The notes: a model not told the origin generated them from the sequence alone. Numbered from the stretch's first letter, positions 1 through 5,695 are shown. The stretch is DNA of 5,961 bases from Gemmatimonas phototrophica (GCA_945876015.1 CAMCNM010000130.1:1-5961), one strand, 5' to 3'. Made by a program: numbers and translations.

Positions 1-495
1 CGGACCCGGGAAGCGGTGCTCCGCGGCCAACGCCACGACGTCCAGCTCGCGCGCGAGACGGCGGTGCTGGAAGCCGTCGTCGAGAACCACGACCTCCGCG
101 CCGGCGCTCGCCGCGTCGCGGGCGGCGTTAGCCCGGTCCCGGTCGGCGATCACCGGTAGGCCGTGATTCCAGCCGCGATGGAGCATGGTCTCGTCGCGCG
201 CGTAACCGCGCAGAACCACTGCCGGCCGTTTGCCCGCGTCGCACAGCACTCCTACCACCCAGCGCACGAGCGGCGTCTTTCCCGTGCCGCCGACCGCGAG
301 GTTTCCCACGCTGATCACGGGCACCGGAGCGCGCTCGATCGAGAAGATCCCACTCTCGTACGCCGCGCCGCGCATAGACACGCCGGCGCGGAACGCCAGC
401 TCCGCGGGGATGGCCAACATCGAGAAGAGGGCCCCGGCGGTCCCGCCGTCCCCCGACCAGAGGGTGCGCGCGCCGCGCTCGACGGCCAGCCTCAC
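1..495 (-). CDS. lpxK: Tetraacyldisaccharide 4'-kinase LpxK, N-terminal part (3' end outside window)
   Basis: LpxK phosphorylates the 4' position of the tetraacyl disaccharide 1-phosphate made by LpxB, giving lipid IVA, at the cytoplasmic face of the inner membrane. The 165 visible residues cover the N-terminal half of a family that is usually a little over 300 residues long. A hydrophobic N-terminal segment (about residues 21-40) fits the membrane-associated helix. The Walker A P-loop is seen in VGNLAVGGTGKTP (63-75), RGY follows at 96-98, and the family signature DDGFQHRRL lies at 139-147. The GTG start is chosen because its bases overlap the stop of the upstream acyltransferase gene (GTGA), implying translational coupling, and a GGCGGGG stretch lies upstream. 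One oddity is that the segment between RGY and the Asp-Glu pair at 101-102 is about 19 residues shorter than in E. coli LpxK. The frame stays open to the window edge. Confidence 0.95.
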   Translation of the reverse strand, partial: MRLAVERGARTLWSGDGGTAGALFSMLAIPAELAFRAGVSMRGAAYESGIFSIERAPVPVISVGNLAVGGTGKTPLVRWVVGVLCDAGKRPAVVLRGYARDETMLHRGWNHGLPVIADRDRANAARDAASAGAEVVVLDDGFQHRRLARELDVVALAAEHRFPGP

Positions 496-1154
496 CCGAC
501 CGATGCCCCGCCGCCGACCGCGTCCGCCAGACGCACGGACAGCGCGTCCAGATCGGCGGCGAGCTCACGGGCCCTCGCCTCGAGCGTTTCACGCGGGGCA
601 TCCCGCTCGATCCAGCGCGGGGCGCCGTATCCGACCCGCACCGCCGAGAACGGTTGGGGGACCATGAAGCGATCCCACGACGCCAGTCTCCAGGCGCCGC
701 TGGATGCTGCCGCATAGGGAATGACGGGCAGCCCGGTGATCTGCGCGGCGAGCAGGGCGCCAGGCTTGAACACGCGGGCGGGGCCGCGCGGACCGTCCGG
801 AGTGAGCGCGAGGTCGTGGCCCGCGCGCGCCGCGCGGATCAGGCCTTTGAGGCCCTGGATGCCGCCCCGGGTGCTAGAGCCCCGCACCGTGCTCATGCCC
901 ATGCGTCCGATCACCCGCGCGATGTACTCCCCGTCGCTGTGCTCGCTCACCAGGGACACTGTGCCGGTTCCCCGCCGCTCGTGCACGAGCGGAAGCAGCT
1001 GCGCGTGCCAGAGGACCAAGATCACCGGCCGCCCTTCGCGCCGGAAGCGGAGCCAATTCTCGCCGCCCTCCACCCGGAACCGGCAGGTGGCGAACAGTCC
1101 GCCCAGGAATCCGCGTCCGAGCAGCCCGGCCGCGCGGAAGCGCGCCTCGCTCAC
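492..1154 (-). CDS. DUF374 lysophospholipid-acyltransferase-family protein, candidate LpxJ-type lipid A late acyltransferase
   Basis: This is a 220-residue protein of the DUF374 branch of the LPLAT acyltransferases. Visible landmarks are LWHAQLLPL (48-56), SEHSDGEYIARVIGRMG (70-86), RGSSTRGG (91-98), TPDGPRGP (118-125) followed by FKPGAL, and PVIPYAAA (143-150). His50 has no acidic residue five positions on, so the usual HX4D/E acyltransferase box is not present there. DUF374 contains LpxJ, the non-canonical lipid A secondary acyltransferase of Campylobacterota, and a position between lpxB and lpxK makes a lipid A acyl-transfer role likely; a general lysophospholipid acyltransferase remains possible. 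The GTG start overlaps the lpxB stop by four bases (GTGA), and the gene's own stop overlaps the lpxK start in the same way. The same frame is open for 248 codons upstream inside lpxB, but that stretch has no acyltransferase similarity and should not be included. Confidence 0.92.
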   Translation of the reverse strand: MSEARFRAAGLLGRGFLGGLFATCRFRVEGGENWLRFRREGRPVILVLWHAQLLPLVHERRGTGTVSLVSEHSDGEYIARVIGRMGMSTVRGSSTRGGIQGLKGLIRAARAGHDLALTPDGPRGPARVFKPGALLAAQITGLPVIPYAAASSGAWRLASWDRFMVPQPFSAVRVGYGAPRWIERDAPRETLEARARELAADLDALSVRLADAVGGGASVG

Positions 1155-2269
1155 CCGAGCAGCTCGAGCGCGAGATCGGCCACCCGCTCGGCGGCCCCGG
1201 GGGTGCCCAGCAGGCCGCGCACCCGCTCGAGCCCGGTCACCATGCGTCGGCGCGCGGGTGATTCTTCTTCGAGCAGCGGCAGAACCGCCCGCGCGAGGCG
1301 CTCGGGCGTCGCGTCGTCCTGCAGGAGCTCGGGCACCACGGCCTCCCCCGCGATCAGGTTCGGGAGCGAGATCCACGGCACGCGCACCACCCGGCGGGCG
1401 ATGGCATACGTGAGCGGGTGCGTGCGGTACGCGGTCACGAAGGGTGTCCCCTCGAGCGCGGCCTCGAGCGTTCCCGTGCCAGACTTCACGAGCGCCGCGG
1501 AAGCGTGGCGGAGGAGGGCGCGTGTCTGGTCGGTCACCGGGAATCCGGCGCCCGCCAGCGCAGCGGCCGGGACCGAGCTGGCGCGCGCGAGCACGGGCTG
1601 TACGTCGGGCCTCGTCTCCGTCACACGCCGGGCCGCGGCCACGAACACATCCAGATGGCGGGCGAGCTCCTGCCGCCGCGATCCGGGCAGGAGCGCGAGC
1701 AGCGGACGGGTCGAGTCCGCGCCGATCGAGCGCGCGAAGGCTTCCGGATCGGGAACCGCCTCCGTGCGATCGAGGAGCGGATTGCCGACGAACGTCACAT
1801 TCGCGCCGGCGGCGGCCAGCCCGTCGGTCTCGAACGGGAAGATCGCCGCGACCCGGTCGGTGTCCTCGGCGAGCCGGCGTGCTCGACCCGCCCTCCACGC
1901 CCAGACTTTGGGCGCGATGTAGTAGAGGACCCGAACCCCACGACGATGCGCGTAGCGCGCGATGCGCAGGTTGAAGCCGGGATAGTCAACGAGGATGACG
2001 AGGTCGGCGGGGGCGTCCACCAGCGCGCGGATCCGCCGCTCGAGCCCCCGGAAGAACTGCAGATGGGCGACCACCTCGACGAATCCCATCACGGCGAGCT
2101 GATCGAGACCCGCGACCAGTTCGACCCCTTCCGCCTGCATGCGCGGACCGCCCAACCCGATCAGGCGCCCCCGCGGCAGGCGTCGGCGCAGCGCCGAAGC
2201 GACCCGCGCCGCGTGATGATCCCCGGATGCCTCGCCCGCGAGCAGCAGAATCGTGGGCGCCGGGTTCAT
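1151..2269 (-). CDS. lpxB: Lipid-A-disaccharide synthase LpxB
   Basis: LpxB is a GT-B fold glycosyltransferase (family GT19). It joins UDP-2,3-diacylglucosamine to 2,3-diacylglucosamine 1-phosphate (lipid X), giving the beta-1',6 disaccharide and UDP at the inner membrane. The 372 residues match the usual length (E. coli 382). Family motifs appear in order: AGEASGD (11-17), MGFVEV (61-66), DYPGFN (95-100, with Asp95 at the position of the catalytic Asp98 of E. coli), PKVWAW (120-125), GNPLLD (162-167), LPGSR (194-198), the nucleotide-binding SGTGTLE (263-269), and SLPNLIAGE followed by PELLQ (301-317). The ATG start sits about ten residues before AGEASGD, as in the family. Only a weak purine run (GAGAG) precedes it. 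The gene lies 54 bp after lpxA and its stop overlaps the next gene. No LpxI or oxidoreductase gene lies between lpxA and lpxB. Confidence 0.97.
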   Translation of the reverse strand: MNPAPTILLLAGEASGDHHAARVASALRRRLPRGRLIGLGGPRMQAEGVELVAGLDQLAVMGFVEVVAHLQFFRGLERRIRALVDAPADLVILVDYPGFNLRIARYAHRRGVRVLYYIAPKVWAWRAGRARRLAEDTDRVAAIFPFETDGLAAAGANVTFVGNPLLDRTEAVPDPEAFARSIGADSTRPLLALLPGSRRQELARHLDVFVAAARRVTETRPDVQPVLARASSVPAAALAGAGFPVTDQTRALLRHASAALVKSGTGTLEAALEGTPFVTAYRTHPLTYAIARRVVRVPWISLPNLIAGEAVVPELLQDDATPERLARAVLPLLEEESPARRRMVTGLERVRGLLGTPGAAERVADLALELLG

Positions 2270-2323
2270 CGGTGGCCGGCTCTCAACCAGCCGACGCGTC
2301 CTCGAGAGCGGTCGGCCAACCCA
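2270..2323 (-). other. lpxA-lpxB intergenic gap with a possible 13-codon ORF
   Basis: This 54 bp spacer separates lpxA from lpxB. An ATG overlaps the lpxA stop codon (TGATG) and opens a 13-codon frame, MGWPTALEDASAG, ending with TGA at 2285-2283, 13 nt before the lpxB ATG. A ribosome that reinitiates at the lpxA stop could reach lpxB through it. Nothing resembles a promoter or terminator. The mini-ORF could be chance, and its peptide is not recognisable. Confidence 0.2.
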
Positions 2324-2339
2324 TCACGCGACCGTGATG
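2322..2339 (-). promoter_or_regulatory. Small hairpin over the lpxA stop codon
   Basis: CATCACG (2322-2328) and CGTGATG (2333-2339) form a perfect 7-bp stem with a 4-base loop. In the transcript it takes in the last lpxA codons, the stop codon and the overlapping ATG. It is too short and has no U-tract, so it is not an intrinsic terminator. It could influence termination or reinitiation on the way to lpxB. The repeat is seen directly; the function is inferred. Confidence 0.3.
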
Positions 2340-3136
2340 CCCCGCTGGCTGTTCCGGATGAACGTGAGCAAATGGCGCACCTCGGGAAGCTGTTCCACCT
2401 CGGCTTCGGCGCGCGCCAGCCCTTGAGAGACGTTCAGGTTGGACTGGAACAGGATGCGATAGGCCGCCTTGAGCGCCCTGCGCACTTCGTCTGACAGACC
2501 GCGGCGATCGAGGCCCACCGAGTTGAGCCCATACAGCTTGGGCGGGCTTCCCGCGACGCGCACGTACGGCGGCACATCCTGCGCGATGCGCGACGCTCCG
2601 CCCACGAATGCGTGCGCTCCGATGCGCACGAACTGGTGGATCGGGGAGAGTCCGCCCACGATCGCCCAGTCCTCGATCACCACGTGGCCGGACATGTTGA
2701 CCGCGTTGGCAAGGATCACGTGGTTGCCGATCTCGCAATCGTGCGCCACGTGCACGTACGCCATCAGGAGGCAGTGGCTCCCGACCACGGTCTTGCCTGA
2801 CGCGGCGGTGCCGCGGTTCAACGTCGCGTATTCGCGGATGACGGTCCGGTCGCCGACGTGCAGGGTCGTGTGCTCACCCTTGAACTTGAGATCCTGGGGA
2901 TCCGTACCGAGCACGGCACCCATGGAGATCTGGCAGGCGTTTCCCACGACCGTGTCGCGCTCGATCAGGACGTGCGGCCCGATCGTGGTACCGGCCCCGA
3001 CCGTGACGCCGGGGCCGATGATCGAGTAGGGGCCAACCGACACGCCGCCACCCAGCCTGGCCCGTTCGTCCACCAGCGCGGTGGGATGAACCTGGGCCGC
3101 CGGCTGCTCGTCCGTTCCTACGATCAGTTCACTCAT
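2324..3136 (-). CDS. lpxA: Acyl-ACP--UDP-N-acetylglucosamine O-acyltransferase LpxA
   Basis: LpxA catalyses the first lipid A step, transferring a 3-hydroxyacyl chain from acyl carrier protein to the 3-OH of UDP-GlcNAc in the cytoplasm. The 270 residues (E. coli 262) begin with HPTALV at 17-22 and run through left-handed beta-helix hexapeptide repeats to about residue 195, followed by the helical C-terminal domain. Conserved sites are visible: QDLK (81-84), HVAHDC (129-134) with His132 as the catalytic base (His125 in E. coli), His151, HQF (167-169), IAQDVPPY (184-191) and RRG (211-213). Gly180 aligns with Gly173 of E. coli, the residue that lets the enzyme accept a long acyl chain. The ATG start lies 12 bp after the lpxC-fabZ stop, adds only about eight residues relative to E. 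coli, and lacks a strong Shine-Dalgarno. Position between fabZ and lpxB is the classical order. Confidence 0.97.
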   Translation of the reverse strand: MSELIVGTDEQPAAQVHPTALVDERARLGGGVSVGPYSIIGPGVTVGAGTTIGPHVLIERDTVVGNACQISMGAVLGTDPQDLKFKGEHTTLHVGDRTVIREYATLNRGTAASGKTVVGSHCLLMAYVHVAHDCEIGNHVILANAVNMSGHVVIEDWAIVGGLSPIHQFVRIGAHAFVGGASRIAQDVPPYVRVAGSPPKLYGLNSVGLDRRGLSDEVRRALKAAYRILFQSNLNVSQGLARAEAEVEQLPEVRHLLTFIRNSQRGITVA

Positions 3137-3148
3137 GCGATCCGCTCG

Positions 3149-4432
3149 CTATGCGTCCACGATCTTGGCCATCATCTCGGCTTCGACCACCAGGTTTCCG
3201 TCCACCGTGCCCGTCCCACGCATACGGCAGGCGCTCCGCTTGAGCTGCACCAGCTCCACCTCGAAGCGGATCTGGTCACCGGGAACCACGGGGCGCCGCC
3301 ATTTCACGTTGTCCAGCGTCATGAAGTAGACCAGCTTCCCCTTCGTCTCCTCCCCTTCCAGCAACAGCAGCCCGCCCACCTGCGCCATCGCCTCTATCTG
3401 CAGCACACCCGGCATGATGGGATGGTTGGGGTAGTGCCCTTGGAAGTACGGCTCGTTGATCGTGACGTTCTTGATCCCAACGATCCGCTTGCCGGGCTCG
3501 ATCTCGATGATCCGATCGACAAGTAGCATCGGATAACGGTGGGGGAGGCATTGCAGAATCCTTGCCGCGTCGATCATGGTCCCTCCGTTGGGTCGAGCTC
3601 CTCGCGCGGCGATCGCCTTCGCGAGCACGACATTTCCCTTGTGGCTGGGGCGCTCGGCGATCACGTGGCCCCGGAGCCGGGCACCGAGGAGGGCCAGGTC
3701 CCCCACCATGTCGCCCGCCTTGTGCCGGACGAACTCGTCCGGGAAACGAAGGCCGTCGTTGAGCACCCCGCCCTCGTCCAGGACCACCGTGTTCTCGAGC
3801 GATGCGCCGCGGGCGAGCCCGCGGGCGATCAGGGCCTCGGCCTCGGCGCGGAACCCGAACGTCCGGGCCGGGGCGATCTCGCGAGCGAAGCTCTCCGTGG
3901 TGATCTCGAACGTGCCCTGTTGACGGCCGATGACCGGGTGCGCGAACTGGATCGCCGCCGAAAGCCGGAAACCGGGCGAGGGCTTCACCTCGTACGAAGT
4001 CCCCTCGTCGCCTCTCACCGACATGGGCTCCGTCACCTCGATCACGCGGGCGGGCGCTCCCTGCTCCACGGTGCCGGCCTCGACCACTGCCTTCACGTAA
4101 TCCCGGAAGCTGCCGTCGCGGATCGGTGCTTCGGGCCCGGACAGCTCCAACACCGCGTTGTCTACGCCGGCGGCAGAGACCGCGGCCAGCACGTGCTCGA
4201 CGGTCTGTACGGTGGCTCCGTCCGCCCCCAGGCTCGTGCCCAGATCGGTCCCGACCACGTTCTCGAGCAACGCGGGAATCTCGGGAGAACCAGGAAGATC
4301 GACGCGAACGAAACGCAGGCCAGTATCCGGCCCGGAAGGCCGGAACGTCAGCGTCGCCGCCTGGCCCGAATGGACGCCCCTCCCCTCCAGCGTGACAGCT
4401 CCCGCCAGCGTGCGCTGTCTCGGTTGTGTCAT
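3149..4432 (-). CDS. lpxC-fabZ: Bifunctional UDP-3-O-acyl-N-acetylglucosamine deacetylase / 3-hydroxyacyl-ACP dehydratase (LpxC-FabZ fusion)
   Basis: This 427-residue fusion has two enzymes. The N-terminal LpxC domain (about 1-275) removes the N-acetyl group of UDP-3-O-acyl-GlcNAc, the committed lipid A step. Its zinc ligands are His80, His237 and Asp241 (in VEH and RHKAGD), Glu79 and His264 are the catalytic pair (E. coli Glu78 and His265), and TFGF lies at 191-194. The C-terminal FabZ domain (about 286-427) dehydrates 3-hydroxyacyl-ACP in fatty acid synthesis; it shows LPHRYPMLLVDR (296-307), GHYP with catalytic His333, and catalytic Glu347 in LQIEAMAQ, with the same 14-residue spacing as E. 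coli. The junction is only about ten residues, and the roughly 30-residue LpxC tail seen in E. coli is absent. The ATG start matches the conserved QRTL N-terminus. An ATG preceded by GGAGGG lies exactly at the FabZ boundary. The fusion type is known from Bacteroidota and related phyla. Confidence 0.97.
   Translation of the reverse strand: MTQPRQRTLAGAVTLEGRGVHSGQAATLTFRPSGPDTGLRFVRVDLPGSPEIPALLENVVGTDLGTSLGADGATVQTVEHVLAAVSAAGVDNAVLELSGPEAPIRDGSFRDYVKAVVEAGTVEQGAPARVIEVTEPMSVRGDEGTSYEVKPSPGFRLSAAIQFAHPVIGRQQGTFEITTESFAREIAPARTFGFRAEAEALIARGLARGASLENTVVLDEGGVLNDGLRFPDEFVRHKAGDMVGDLALLGARLRGHVIAERPSHKGNVVLAKAIAARGARPNGGTMIDAARILQCLPHRYPMLLVDRIIEIEPGKRIVGIKNVTINEPYFQGHYPNHPIMPGVLQIEAMAQVGGLLLLEGEETKGKLVYFMTLDNVKWRRPVVPGDQIRFEVELVQLKRSACRMRGTGTVDGNLVVEAEMMAKIVDA
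3575..3586 (-). promoter_or_regulatory. Internal ribosome binding site and ATG at the FabZ domain start
   Basis: Inside lpxC-fabZ the coding strand reads GGAGGG ACC ATG, with the GGAGGG at 3586-3581 and the ATG at 3577-3575 (Met286). This is the best Shine-Dalgarno match I found in front of any start in the window. It falls where a free-standing FabZ of 142 residues (MIDAARIL...) would begin. The GGA-GGG codons for Gly283-Gly284 are unusual where GGC prevails. Use as a second start is inferred from position and spacing only; the 4-nt gap after GGAGG is short but workable. Confidence 0.4.
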
Positions 4433-4549
4433 CGGGGTCGGCTGGGGGCACGGAGGAGATATCGGCCGGCCCTGGGCCGCAGCCGGCCGGCGGCCGACCG
4501 CGGAGATATGTAACCGCCCCAGAGGGTGGGAGTTCCGCGCGCGCGGGCG
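4433..4549 (-). promoter_or_regulatory. lpxD to lpxC-fabZ intergenic region with GC-rich hairpins and a possible internal promoter
   Basis: This 117 bp spacer is the longest gap in the operon. It contains an 8-bp inverted repeat (4463-4470 with 4482-4489, 11-base loop) and a 6-bp alternative stem (4475-4480 with 4490-4495) that cannot form at the same time. The 8-base sequence GGAGATAT (plus strand) occurs directly repeated at 4455-4462 and 4502-4509, flanking the hairpins. Further upstream on the minus strand, GGAAC (4536-4532) and GTTAC (4514-4510) are 17 nt apart, loosely like an ECF sigma-factor promoter. No U-tract follows either hairpin, and no Shine-Dalgarno precedes the lpxC ATG. Function is uncertain. 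Confidence 0.3.
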
Positions 4550-5614
4550 CTACGCGCCCCCCTCGTCCTCGTCGGGCGGTAGCCCTTCCCTGGCGCCCGG
4601 ACGCCCCTCCAGGGCCCTCAAACGGCGGAACAGCTCGGGGAGGCGTGGGAAGAGGGCGAACGCGCGTCTCATGGGCCCCTGATCCGAGGCGGGGATGCCC
4701 ATCACCGTGGTGCCCGGCGCCACGTCCTGGAAGATCGCGCTCTTGGCGGCCACCTTCGCCCCGTCGCCGATCGTGAGATGACCGATCGCACCGGACTGGC
4801 CTCCGAACGCCACGCCCGTCCCCACCGTGGTGGAGCCGGCGATCCCCACCAGCGCGGTGAGCACGCAGTGGGGTCCGATACGCACGTTGTGCGCGACGTG
4901 GACGAGGTTGTCGAGCTTGCTGCCACGCCCGATCACCGTGTCGCCGATCGACCCACGGTCCACGCACGAGTTCGCGCCGATCTCCACGTCGTCCTCGATG
5001 ATGCAGCCACCCACCTGCGGAATCTTGGCGTGTCCCGCGCTCGACGCAGCGTATCCGAATCCGTCCGACCCGATGCGCGCCCCCGAGTGCAGGATGACGC
5101 GCGCGCCGATCACCGCCCCCGAATAGAGGGTGACCTGGGGGTGGAGCAGGCTGTCGGCGCCCACCCTGCATCCGCGCCCCACCACCGAGTTGGCACCGAT
5201 CCGCGCACGATCGCCCACCTCGGCGCCTTCGCCCAGCACCACATACGCACCCACCTCGACGTCCGACCCGAGGCGGACCCCTCGCCCGAGAACCGCGGTC
5301 GGGTGGATACCTGCGCGCGCCGGAGCCGCGGGATGGAAGCGCGCGAGCAGAGGGATGAGCGCGGCGTGAGGATCGGCGACGATCACCCGGGGTCGGCCGT
5401 CCTGGAGCGCGGCCGCCAGATCGGTGGAGACCAGAAGGGCGCCCGCCCGGCTGCCCGGGACGTCGGGCCGGTAACGGGAGGCGGCGAGCAGGGCGATCTG
5501 ATCGGGCCCCGCGATCCCGAGCGCCGCGACCCCCCGGATGGGAAGGCTTGGATCGCCCTCCAGGCGGCCGCCCACCAGGGAAGCCAGCTCGCCCAGGGTA
5601 GACGTCTCAGCCAT
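4550..5614 (-). CDS. lpxD: UDP-3-O-acylglucosamine N-acyltransferase LpxD
   Basis: LpxD adds the N-linked 3-hydroxyacyl chain from acyl carrier protein to UDP-3-O-acylglucosamine, directly after LpxC, giving UDP-2,3-diacylglucosamine. From this ATG the protein has 354 residues (E. coli 341). An N-terminal uridine-binding domain (about 1-100) is followed by left-handed beta-helix hexapeptide repeats starting near GIHPTAV (102-108) and ending around 305, then a short charged C-terminal helix with an acidic tail. Diagnostic motifs are IGSDGFGY (181-188), DNLVHVAHN (235-243) with catalytic His242 (His239 in E. coli), and His279, which keeps the 37-residue spacing to the catalytic His as in E. coli (His276). 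A second ATG lies three codons upstream at 5623-5621. Neither has a Shine-Dalgarno; the inner one is preferred because it leaves more room after the upstream hairpin. The acyl-ACP substrate links it to FabZ in the next gene. Confidence 0.96.
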   Translation of the reverse strand: MAETSTLGELASLVGGRLEGDPSLPIRGVAALGIAGPDQIALLAASRYRPDVPGSRAGALLVSTDLAAALQDGRPRVIVADPHAALIPLLARFHPAAPARAGIHPTAVLGRGVRLGSDVEVGAYVVLGEGAEVGDRARIGANSVVGRGCRVGADSLLHPQVTLYSGAVIGARVILHSGARIGSDGFGYAASSAGHAKIPQVGGCIIEDDVEIGANSCVDRGSIGDTVIGRGSKLDNLVHVAHNVRIGPHCVLTALVGIAGSTTVGTGVAFGGQSGAIGHLTIGDGAKVAAKSAIFQDVAPGTTVMGIPASDQGPMRRAFALFPRLPELFRRLRALEGRPGAREGLPPDEDEGGA

Positions 5615-5629
5615 GGCTAGCATGTCGTT

Positions 5630-5672
5630 GAAGAAGAAGCGGGCCCATCCACGCGCTGCGTGGTGGGCCCGC
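5630..5672 (-). terminator. Terminator-like or attenuator hairpin between ompH and lpxD
   Basis: A near-perfect inverted repeat lies just before lpxD: 5639-5647 pairs with 5664-5672 (9 bp, GCGGGCCCA core), one base (5648) bulges, and 5649-5654 pairs with 5658-5663 (6 bp), closing a 3-base loop. In the transcript the stem is followed by UUCUUCUUC (5638-5630), a pyrimidine run with six U in nine bases. This looks like an intrinsic terminator with a broken U-tract. It may separate or dampen lpxD expression relative to ompH, or protect the 3' end of the ompH message. No promoter is visible between it and lpxD, so complete termination is unlikely. Confidence 0.45.
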
Positions 5673-5695
5673 CGTGATCGAGCCGTGAGGTTCGG

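Noticed and set aside
1155..1898. A same-frame open extension of 248 codons upstream of the acyltransferase GTG start
   Set aside because: It lies wholly inside lpxB in another frame, is very Arg/Ala/Gly-rich with no family motif, and the acyltransferase family begins near the GTG. It is a high-GC shadow frame.
654..1922. A 422-codon plus-strand open frame opposite the acyltransferase and lpxB
   Set aside because: It is antisense to motif-complete genes, has Ser/Arg/Ala-biased composition, and shows no recognisable domain; long antisense frames are expected at this GC.
2283..2738. A 151-codon minus-strand frame overlapping the 3' part of lpxA
   Set aside because: It is an out-of-frame shadow of lpxA. 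Only its last 13 codons lie outside lpxA, and these are reported separately as a possible coupling mini-ORF.
2858..3526. A His- and Asp-rich plus-strand frame of 222 codons
   Set aside because: It is the antisense of lpxA hexapeptide repeats and FabZ; its composition mirrors the coding strand and no domain is seen.
3276..5171. A 631-codon minus-strand open frame spanning lpxD and lpxC-fabZ
   Set aside because: The translation is Arg/Gly/Pro low-complexity, crosses a real intergenic region, and overlaps two genes with complete catalytic motifs in another frame.
4550..5614. Hexapeptide periodicity in lpxD and lpxA as possible DNA repeats
   Set aside because: The periodicity is at protein level (left-handed beta-helix) and does not form true nucleotide repeats or a CRISPR-like array.
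4778..5620. A 280-codon plus-strand frame opposite lpxD
   Set aside because: Its repetitive His/Arg/Asp pattern is the mirror of the LpxD hexapeptide repeats, with no independent support.
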